From assembly GCA_038326995.1 (NCBI GenBank), contig JBBQKP010000228.1:1-5236 (forward strand): a stretch of DNA of 5,236 nucleotides. Reading direction: 5' to 3'. The position numbers were made by a program, and so were the translations under genes. The notes beneath the pieces were generated by a model. The model did no database searches. It saw only the letters and a program-made list of their open reading frames with translations, and was not told the origin of the DNA. Each line of letters starts with the position of its first letter. Within the stretch, counting starts at the first letter, position 1. Shown here one piece after another: positions 1 to 4,069 of the stretch. The DNA is from JBBQKP01 sp038326995. GTDB lineage: Bacteria; Planctomycetota; Phycisphaerae; Tepidisphaerales; Tepidisphaeraceae.

Positions 1-1
1 C

Positions 2-91
2 CAGGGCCTTTACGCACTTCCCGAGCCCGCGACGCTCAGCCTGCTCCTGGCGGGCGGCACGATGCTGCTGGGCCGCCGGCGAAACCGCTGA
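2..91 (+). CDS. C-terminal end of a PEP-CTERM sorted exported protein (5' truncated)
   Basis: The frame enters from the left edge and ends at TGA 89-91, giving 29 residues. They contain the motif PEPATLSLLLAGG, then a short hydrophobic stretch ending in MLLG, then the basic tail RRRNR just before the stop. Pro-Glu-Pro, a single membrane-spanning segment and an arginine-rich end in this order are the PEP-CTERM sorting signal. In that family the tail is recognised and cleaved by an exosortase at the cytoplasmic membrane, after which the protein goes to the cell surface or extracellular matrix. The functional domain lies outside the window, so what the protein does cannot be told. The signal is common in planctomycetes, Verrucomicrobia and some Proteobacteria that make exopolysaccharide. 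A terminator follows 37 bases after the stop, so this is probably the last gene of its transcript. Confidence 0.85.
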   Translation, partial: QGLYALPEPATLSLLLAGGTMLLGRRRNR

Positions 92-127
92 TAAATTCGC
101 TGTTACACAATAGAATGAATCATTACG

Positions 128-160
128 AAGCTCTCCAGTCAATATCGACTGGAGAGCTTT
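128..160 (+). terminator. Rho-independent terminator of the PEP-CTERM gene
   Basis: A perfect 13-bp inverted repeat (128-140 AAGCTCTCCAGTC, 147-159 GACTGGAGAGCTT) encloses the 6-base loop AATATC. The right arm runs into TTT, then AACTTTT. It lies 37 bases after the PEP-CTERM stop codon. An A-rich stretch also lies opposite the T-run, but the minus-strand reading leads into CGTAATG with no T tract, so it should act mainly on plus-strand transcripts. Confidence 0.85.
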
Positions 161-193
161 AACTTTTAAGTCGATTCTCGAGGCCACCCTGTT

Positions 194-214
194 TCCGGCC
201 CGTCCGGCAGGACA
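194..214 (-). repeat. G+C-rich dispersed repeat, copy A (inverted relative to copy C)
   Basis: This 21-base stretch is the exact reverse complement of 1377-1397. Similarity resumes a little farther out: both copies are followed, in repeat orientation, by GGTG and then GAGAATCGA after a small indel. A short internal stem CCGG/CCGG with a 5-base loop is possible. The copies bracket proC. I do not recognise the family. Confidence 0.7.
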
Positions 215-225
215 TTGCATTTTCC

Positions 226-259
226 GCGTTGTCTCATTTTCTGCGTCGTCTCATTTTCA
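226..259. repeat. 17-bp direct tandem repeat, two copies
   Basis: Copy 1 (226-242) is GCGTTGTCTCATTTTCT and copy 2 (243-259) is GCGTCGTCTCATTTTCA. They are adjacent and differ at two positions. Just upstream, GCATTTTCC (218-225) resembles the end of one more unit. No function is visible. It may have arisen by slippage in neutral DNA, or it may be paired binding sites. Confidence 0.75.
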
Positions 260-323
260 TCGCTGTCTTTGCAGAGAACGATTCGAACATAGAGCGATCA
301 AACCGAAGCAGAATAAAATGGCT

Positions 324-339
324 TGCCAGCCGGGCCGGA
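324..339 (+). repeat. G+C-rich dispersed repeat, diverged partial copy B
   Basis: TGCCAGCCGGGCCGGA matches the core of copy C at 1382-1397 (TGCCGGACGGGCCGGA) at 14 of 16 positions, in the same orientation. It is opposite to copy A at 194-214, so A and B could pair in a transcript running past proC. With only 16 bases and high G+C, chance similarity cannot be excluded. Confidence 0.4.
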
Positions 340-403
340 CAAGAGGCGAGTTCTCTCACCGTGAGATGCAAATCGAAACGGGAGCAATTCAAAAAAGCAT
401 AAT

Positions 404-1249
404 TCAGCTCGCCCGCGCCAGTTCCTTGCCGCGTGCGTCCGCCGCCGCGATTGCGCTACGGACGATCGAATCTGCACCGTGTAATTGCAGGTGCTCGATC
501 GCCGCCTGCGTCGTGCCGCCCGGACTGGTGACCTTGATGCGGAGTTCCTGCGCGGTATCGGTCGACTGCTGGAGCATGACGCCCGCGCCGCTGGCGGTTC
601 GGCGGGCGAGCAGGGTGGCGGTCTGTTCAGGAAGCCCCAGCGCGATGCCCGCGGCCGTCATCTGCTCGACGAGCCAGAAGATGTACGCCGGGCCCGAGCC
701 CGAGACCGCGGTGACGGCATCGAGCTGGTCCTCTCGGACGTCGACAACGACGGCGGCGGTTTCGAAGATCAGGCGTGTCCGCGCGAGGTCGGCCGAGGTC
801 GCGTGCGTGCCGGGCGCGATCGCCACCGCGCCGCATCCTACGAGCATCGGCGTGTTGGGCATCGTGCGGACCACGCGAACGGGATTCGTTCGATGATCAA
901 AAACGAGTCCGGCCTCGATCGTCGCGATGGACACGCCCGCCGCGATCGAAATCAAAAGTACATCGTCCTGAAGGTGCGGCGCGATATCTGAAAGCGCCTG
1001 CGCCATGTGCTGCGGCTTGACCGCAAGGAAAACGACATCCGCGCCGCGCACGGCCGCGCCCGCGGATGCCTCGGTCATCGTGCCGAGCTGCTCGCGAAAG
1101 TAGACACGCCTTGCGTTCATCGGGTCGGCGGCGGTGATCCGCTCTGCCGGGACGAGCGACGCCGACAACATGCCGCGCGCGATCGCCTCGGCCATGTTGC
1201 CCGCACCGACGAACGCGATTGATCCCATAAACCCGGCGGAATTGCTCAT
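404..1249 (-). CDS. proC: Pyrroline-5-carboxylate reductase
   Basis: It encodes a 281-residue cytoplasmic enzyme that reduces 1-pyrroline-5-carboxylate to L-proline with NAD(P)H, the last step of proline synthesis. The length is slightly above the usual 265-275. The Rossmann nucleotide-binding motif VGAGNMAEAI lies at residues 14-23, the AVKPQ segment at 76-80, and the conserved RTMPNTP segment at 128-134. The substrate-site SGSGPAY is at 183-189, and the P5CR signature around VTSPGGTTQAA at 240-250 is intact. The ATG at 1247-1249 gives an N-terminus MSNSAGFMG, and an in-frame ATG at residue 8 would place the Rossmann strand nearer the usual distance. Neither start has a Shine-Dalgarno sequence. 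The gene is transcribed alone on the minus strand, facing the PEP-CTERM gene and diverging from the permease. No frameshift or missing key motif is seen. Confidence 0.96.
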   Translation of the reverse strand: MSNSAGFMGSIAFVGAGNMAEAIARGMLSASLVPAERITAADPMNARRVYFREQLGTMTEASAGAAVRGADVVFLAVKPQHMAQALSDIAPHLQDDVLLISIAAGVSIATIEAGLVFDHRTNPVRVVRTMPNTPMLVGCGAVAIAPGTHATSADLARTRLIFETAAVVVDVREDQLDAVTAVSGSGPAYIFWLVEQMTAAGIALGLPEQTATLLARRTASGAGVMLQQSTDTAQELRIKVTSPGGTTQAAIEHLQLHGADSIVRSAIAAADARGKELARAS

Positions 1250-1255
1250 CGCCGG

Positions 1256-1284
1256 ATTGTGTGCCGATGACGTCGCACATTCAA
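1256..1284 (-). promoter_or_regulatory. Possible sigma70-type promoter of proC
   Basis: Read on the minus strand, TTGAAT (1279-1284) and CACAAT (1256-1261) are spaced by 17 bases and each matches the -35 or -10 consensus at four of six positions. Transcription would begin close to 1249-1250, essentially at the annotated ATG. The mRNA would then be leaderless, or would have a leader of about 22 bases if the ATG at residue 8 is used. The matches are weak and may be chance. Confidence 0.25.
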
Positions 1285-1376
1285 CCTCGGCGTGTTGTTG
1301 AGATGCTTTGGTGCGTGGCTTGAGTGGTTGAATTCAGATCTCCAACAAGTGGTTTCAACCAAAGACAGAAAGAGAG

Positions 1377-1397
1377 TGTCCTGCCGGACGGGCCGGA
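1377..1397 (+). repeat. G+C-rich dispersed repeat, copy C
   Basis: It is an exact 21-base reverse complement of 194-214, on the other side of proC. The core TGCCGGACGGGCCGGA is also found at 324-339 with two mismatches. It is followed by GGTGAAGGAGAATCGA, which has a counterpart next to copy A. The 12-bp tandem array starts 25 bases later. Confidence 0.7.
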
Positions 1398-1422
1398 GGT
1401 GAAGGAGAATCGACGAGCGGAG

Positions 1423-1470
1423 TTTGACCAGAGATTCGACCAGAGATTTGATCAGAGATTCGACCAGAGA
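1423..1470. repeat. 12-bp tandem array, four units
   Basis: The units are TTTGACCAGAGA (1423-1434), TTCGACCAGAGA (1435-1446), TTTGATCAGAGA (1447-1458) and TTCGACCAGAGA (1459-1470). Units 2 and 4 are identical and units 1 and 3 differ by one base, so the array is better seen as two copies of a 24-bp dimer. A fifth unit begins as TTTTGCC and decays. It could be a slippage product or clustered protein-binding sites in the divergent promoter region. Confidence 0.9.
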
Positions 1471-1502
1471 TTTTGCCGACCGTTTTGTGCGCGAATGAAA
1501 AC

Positions 1503-1520
1503 GGCGGGATGAATCCCGCC
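1503..1520. repeat. Short REP-like palindrome
   Basis: GGCGGGA (1503-1509) and TCCCGCC (1514-1520) form a perfect 7-bp stem with a TGAA tetraloop. On the minus strand it reads as AGGGCGGGATTCATCCCGCC followed by GTTTT. Small G+C palindromes of the GTAGGGCGGG type occur as dispersed intergenic repeats in many bacteria, so a REP-like element is my first guess. There is no real T tract on the plus side, and only four T on the minus side, so a terminator is less likely. Confidence 0.5.
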
Positions 1521-1627
1521 CTACCCGCTGCAAGACGGTTGGATGAAAACTGAAGGATGAACCGTGCCCTGCCCGATCATTCGGCTGGTGTGTGAACTTC
1601 ATCTGCATCGGCTAGCATCTCGGCCGC

Positions 1628-3472
1628 ATGGCATCCACCGTTTTACCAATCACGCAGCGCCTGCTCGGCCTCTGGCCGCTGACGACTTTGCTCGGCCTCT
1701 GGCCTTTGGGGCCGTTGTTCGGCAAGGAAATGCGCGTCATGTCCAGACGCAAACGCACATACGTCCTTCGCGCGATTTTTCTGGGCGCGCTGTTGCTCCT
1801 GCTCGTTTCGGTCTCTTCGGTGATGTCTTTGCGCAGCGAAGATCTCGGCACGGTGCAGACTTTGCAACGCCAGGTTCAACTCGGAATAACGCTGTTTCAA
1901 AGCGTGGCGACGGGGTGCGTGGTCGTCATTCTGCTGATCGCGCCCATTCTCACCTGCTCTGCCATCAGCAGCGAGCGACTGGGCAAGACGCTGCCGGTAC
2001 TCTTGATGACGCCGCTCAGTGCGTGGCAGATCGCGTCGGGCAAGCTCGCGAGTCGGTTGCTGACGCTGTTCATGCTGCTGGCGCTGACGGTCCCGGTATT
2101 GGCGGTGGTGCAGTCGCTGGGCGGGACCAGGCCCGAAGCGCTGGTCGCGTTCGTGCTGATCGCGTCGACGGCGGCGCTGTCGCATGCGGCACTGGGCTTG
2201 TTCTTTTCGTGCATTTTCGACCGATCGTATATCGCCATTCTCGCGAGCTATCTGACGATGGGGCTTTTGTATATCGCGCTTCCGATCTTCGGAGTGTTGT
2301 TTCTTCAGTTCGGCGGGATGCGTATGACGCTGACGGCCGTGGGCATGTGGACGGTGGTCGCGTCCAACCCGATCGTGGCGATCGTCGCGGCCCTTGATCC
2401 GGGTGCACAGACTCAATTCGGGCAGATGTATTATGCCGCGCCGGTGTTTCATTTTCTTGTCGGCATCGGGTTGCTGATGCTGACGAGCGTGCTGATCCGA
2501 GGCCTATCCAGGAAGATGCACGAATCGTCGGGTGGGTTCACGTCGGCCGCGCCGGAGATTCCCCTGGCGAGCTTGGCGGGAAGCAGCGCGGTGGAGAGCA
2601 GTCCGAGTGCAAACGAAGCCGTCCAATCCCTGCAATACGCCGCCGCCGGCACGTCGATGTCGTTCGCAAAATCGCGCGTGGTGGGCGACAATCCGGTTTC
2701 ATGGCGCGAGACGCATCAGAGTTTTGGCCGGCAGAGGTGGGCGCAGATTACCGTCGGCGTGATCGCGGTTTTTCTGCTCGGCCTGAGCTATTGGAGTCTC
2801 TGGAGTCTGCTCCATCGCAGCGAATCGCAGTACCCCTTCGCATTTGTATTTCACAGCATTTTGCTGTTGCTGGCGTTGGTGTTCAGCGCCAGCGCGATCT
2901 CACACGAGCGCGAGGCCGACACATGGGACTTGCTTCTGACGACGCCGCTCTCGGGCAGAAAAATCATCGGCGGAAAACTGTTGGGCGTGCTTCGCAGGCT
3001 CGCGCCGTTGTTCGGAGTGATCTCGCTGCACTTCGTCGGGTTTAGCGTGCTAGGTAATTTTTCGGTGTTATCGGCGATGTTGGTTTTGCTGACCATGGTG
3101 TCGTTTACTTTGCCCTGGATCGCCAGCGGGCTCGCGCTGTCGCTGTGGAGCGGCCGGGCGACGACGGCGGTCGTGACCAATCTCGGCGCAGCCCTTTTCG
3201 TTTACGCGGGTTTGCCCCTGGTCCTGTCGATCGTGGACGCTATGCCTCGAAACAGGTCATTCTTCTGGCTTTATCAGCCTTACTTCAACCTCGGCTCGGC
3301 GATCGACATTCAACCCTGGTGTCGGCCGTTCATCGACTCGGAAATGAATGACGCGACTGCCATGACTCTACAAGTCCTTTTCGCAAACGGCGTACATCTT
3401 GCGATCGCGGCGGCGATTCTTGCGTTCGTGGTCTGGAAGTTCGATCGACTGGTGAAGCGGTCGCCCGGTTAA
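1628..3472 (+). CDS. ABC-2 type transporter permease with two homologous halves
   Basis: It encodes 614 residues of inner-membrane protein, the membrane part of an ABC transporter; the substrate is unknown. After a 30-residue leader, GPLFGKEMRVMSRRKR (28-43) gives the basic pre-membrane segment typical of ABC-2 permeases, followed by about seven hydrophobic segments up to residue 292. A polar Ser/Ala-rich linker (about 296-350) leads to a second half that opens with DNPVSWRE (354-361) and has about six more. Both halves carry the same cytoplasmic signature: residues 112-140 (starts AISSER, contains LLMTPLS) and 423-451 (starts AISHER, contains LLTTPLS) align without gaps with 16 of 29 identical. 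The usual protein of this family has one such unit, so this is a duplication and fusion. No ATPase gene is adjacent. The ATG at 1628 has no Shine-Dalgarno sequence. ATGs at 1733 and 1739 are alternatives, but would remove the conserved GPLFGKE segment. Confidence 0.85.
   Translation: MASTVLPITQRLLGLWPLTTLLGLWPLGPLFGKEMRVMSRRKRTYVLRAIFLGALLLLLVSVSSVMSLRSEDLGTVQTLQRQVQLGITLFQSVATGCVVVILLIAPILTCSAISSERLGKTLPVLLMTPLSAWQIASGKLASRLLTLFMLLALTVPVLAVVQSLGGTRPEALVAFVLIASTAALSHAALGLFFSCIFDRSYIAILASYLTMGLLYIALPIFGVLFLQFGGMRMTLTAVGMWTVVASNPIVAIVAALDPGAQTQFGQMYYAAPVFHFLVGIGLLMLTSVLIRGLSRKMHESSGGFTSAAPEIPLASLAGSSAVESSPSANEAVQSLQYAAAGTSMSFAKSRVVGDNPVSWRETHQSFGRQRWAQITVGVIAVFLLGLSYWSLWSLLHRSESQYPFAFVFHSILLLLALVFSASAISHEREADTWDLLLTTPLSGRKIIGGKLLGVLRRLAPLFGVISLHFVGFSVLGNFSVLSAMLVLLTMVSFTLPWIASGLALSLWSGRATTAVVTNLGAALFVYAGLPLVLSIVDAMPRNRSFFWLYQPYFNLGSAIDIQPWCRPFIDSEMNDATAMTLQVLFANGVHLAIAAAILAFVVWKFDRLVKRSPG
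1661..1704 (+). repeat. 27-bp period direct repeat in the permease N-terminus
   Basis: CTCGGCCTCTGGCC occurs at 1664-1677 and again at 1691-1704. The period is 27 bases, so the frame is kept and the protein reads LLGLWPL twice, at residues 12-18 and 21-27. This part of the protein precedes the conserved ABC-2 region and appears to tolerate small duplications. Confidence 0.75.
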
Positions 3473-3530
3473 ACGGTCGCCTGGGTAAACGGTGATCTGA
3501 TTAAATGATCGCCGAATAAACGGTGACAGG
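3442..3530. repeat. Degenerate 16-bp tandem array across the permease stop codon
   Basis: Successive units are CGGTCGCCCGGTTAAA (3458-3473), CGGTCGCCTGGGTAAA (3474-3489), CGGTGATCTGATTAAA (3490-3505), TGATCGCCGAATAAA (3506-3520, one base short) and the partial CGGTGACAGG (3521-3530). The coding stretch before it, 3442-3457, matches the first unit at 11 of 16 positions. The first full unit contains the permease stop TAA (3470-3472). Because the period is 16, the TAA copies at 3470, 3486 and 3502 fall in all three plus-strand frames. Bases 3490-3497 and 3507-3514 can also pair as an 8-bp stem with one wobble, with no T tract after it. Confidence 0.75.
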
Positions 3531-3561
3531 CCTGATTGGTTCTACAACGGATTTCGAAACG

Positions 3562-3978
3562 ATGACCACCATCGATCTCACAGACCTGAACGCCACCCGC
3601 GCCTTCGCGATCGACTTCGCACGCACGCTCAGGCCCGGCGATGTCGTCGCGCTCGAGGGCGATCTTGGCGCAGGAAAAACCACGCTCGTACGCGAGATCA
3701 TCGATGCCCTGGGCGGCGACCCGTCTCAAGTCAGCAGCCCGACGTTTGTGATTCTTCACGAATATCAAACACCGTTGTGCGGCGTCTTTCACATCGACGC
3801 TTATCGGATCGACGCGATCTCATTGGAGTCGATCGGCTTCGCAGAGCTTCTGGAACAGCGTGCCATCATCCTGATCGAATGGCCCAGCCGAGTGCGCGAA
3901 GCGCTGCCGACGAATTTGATCGAGCTCGCGATCGAAGTCGTGGGCGAAACCGCGCGGCGGGTTGTGGTTCGAAGATGA
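3562..3978 (+). CDS. tsaE: tRNA threonylcarbamoyladenosine biosynthesis protein TsaE (P-loop ATPase)
   Basis: It encodes a small cytoplasmic ATPase that works with TsaB, TsaC and TsaD to put the t6A modification on A37 of ANN-decoding tRNAs. From the ATG at 3562 the protein has 138 residues, with Walker A GDLGAGKTT at 33-41, SPTF at 59-62, HIDAYR at 77-82, ESIGFAELL at 89-97 and the conserved LIEWP at 104-108. All are hallmarks of the family, and the length fits the usual 130-160. The frame is open upstream to a GTG at 3523, which would add 13 residues (MTGLIGSTTDFET). I prefer 3562, because Walker A then lies at the usual distance from the N-terminus and because the GTG lies inside the 16-bp tandem array. 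Neither has a clear Shine-Dalgarno sequence. The gene follows the permease by 89 bases on the same strand and may share its transcript. Confidence 0.94.
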   Translation: MTTIDLTDLNATRAFAIDFARTLRPGDVVALEGDLGAGKTTLVREIIDALGGDPSQVSSPTFVILHEYQTPLCGVFHIDAYRIDAISLESIGFAELLEQRAIILIEWPSRVREALPTNLIELAIEVVGETARRVVVRR

Positions 3979-4004
3979 CTTGTAGAAGTTGGCTGAAGAC
4001 GGAC

Positions 4005-4023
4005 CCAATTGCACATTGGTTTT
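4005..4023 (+). terminator. Weak terminator-like hairpin after tsaE
   Basis: CCAAT (4005-4009) and ATTGG (4015-4019) form a 5-bp stem with loop TGCAC, followed directly by TTTT (4020-4023). It lies 27 bases after the tsaE stop and before the xylanase gene. The stem is short and A+T-rich, so termination would be inefficient; it might instead be an operator-like palindrome. Confidence 0.3.
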
Positions 4024-4050
4024 ACAACAAGCGTGCAGACGGGGTATTGT
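4021..4050 (+). promoter_or_regulatory. Possible sigma70-type promoter of the GH10 gene
   Basis: TTTACA (4021-4026, five of six to the -35 consensus) and TATTGT (4045-4050, four of six to the -10) are separated by 18 bases. Transcription would start near 4057, just at the ribosome binding site, leaving a leader of only about 13 bases. The short leader and the modest -10 make this tentative. Confidence 0.3.
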
Positions 4051-4057
4051 TTTCCTC

Positions 4058-4063
4058 GGAGGA
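4058..4063 (+). promoter_or_regulatory. Strong ribosome binding site of the GH10 gene
   Basis: GGAGGA sits 6 bases before the ATG at 4070 and fixes the start of the xylanase. It is the only convincing Shine-Dalgarno sequence in front of any gene in the window. Confidence 0.85.
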
Positions 4064-4069
4064 TCAGGA

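Larger units (their letters stand above)
92..403. other. Gene-free gap between convergent genes
   Basis: About 310 bases separate the PEP-CTERM gene from the 3' end of proC, and the two genes point at each other. No promoter is needed here. The gap holds a strong terminator hairpin for the left gene, two copies of a 17-bp direct repeat, and two oppositely oriented copies of a G+C-rich repeat (194-214 and 324-339). A plus-strand open frame starting at 318 crosses into proC, but it is an antisense shadow of proC. No clear terminator for proC is visible. A run of six A at 391-396 reads as six T just after the proC stop on the minus strand, but no G+C-rich stem precedes it. Confidence 0.6.
1250..1627. 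other. Gene-free gap between divergent genes, rich in repeats
   Basis: This gap of 378 bases must hold the promoters for proC (minus) and the permease (plus). I see only a weak proC candidate and none for the permease. It holds a G+C-rich repeat copy (1377-1397), a 12-bp tandem array (1423-1470) and a small palindrome (1503-1520). Two open frames cross it: 62 codons on plus (1324-1512) and 120 codons on minus (1246-1608). Both are kept open largely because the 12-bp array has a period divisible by three. They have an arginine/serine/histidine-rich, non-protein-like composition, so I do not call them genes. Confidence 0.6.

Noticed and set aside
354..366. Palindrome TCTCAC-C-GTGAGA downstream of proC
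   Set aside because: A one-base loop cannot form. The realistic stem is only 4 bp and no T tract follows on the minus strand, so it is not a terminator.
318..896. 192-codon open frame on the plus strand, and others up to 1222, across proC
   Set aside because: They are antisense to a clear proC with all motifs intact. Their translations are rich in Arg, Ser and Ala with no recognisable domain, as expected of shadow frames in G+C-rich DNA.
1324..1512. 62-codon plus-strand frame containing FDQR four times
   Set aside because: The repeat is the in-frame reading of the 12-bp array. There is no ribosome binding site or conserved sequence outside the repeat.
1535..1565. ACGGTT...AACCGT inverted repeat upstream of the permease
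   Set aside because: It has 6-bp arms with a 19-base loop and no T tract; this is within chance expectation.
1246..1608. 120-codon minus-strand frame whose TGA overlaps the proC ATG (ATGA)
   Set aside because: The overlap looks like translational coupling, but the protein is His/Arg/Ser-rich, passes through the 12-bp array as SLVE-type repeats, and has no Shine-Dalgarno. The overlap is probably accidental.
1564..2397. 277-codon frame starting with GTG, preceded by GAAGGA
   Set aside because: The spacing of GAAGGA looks good, but the frame overlaps most of the permease in another frame and its translation is low-complexity Arg/Ala/Asp-rich. The permease frame has coherent membrane segments and a family signature.
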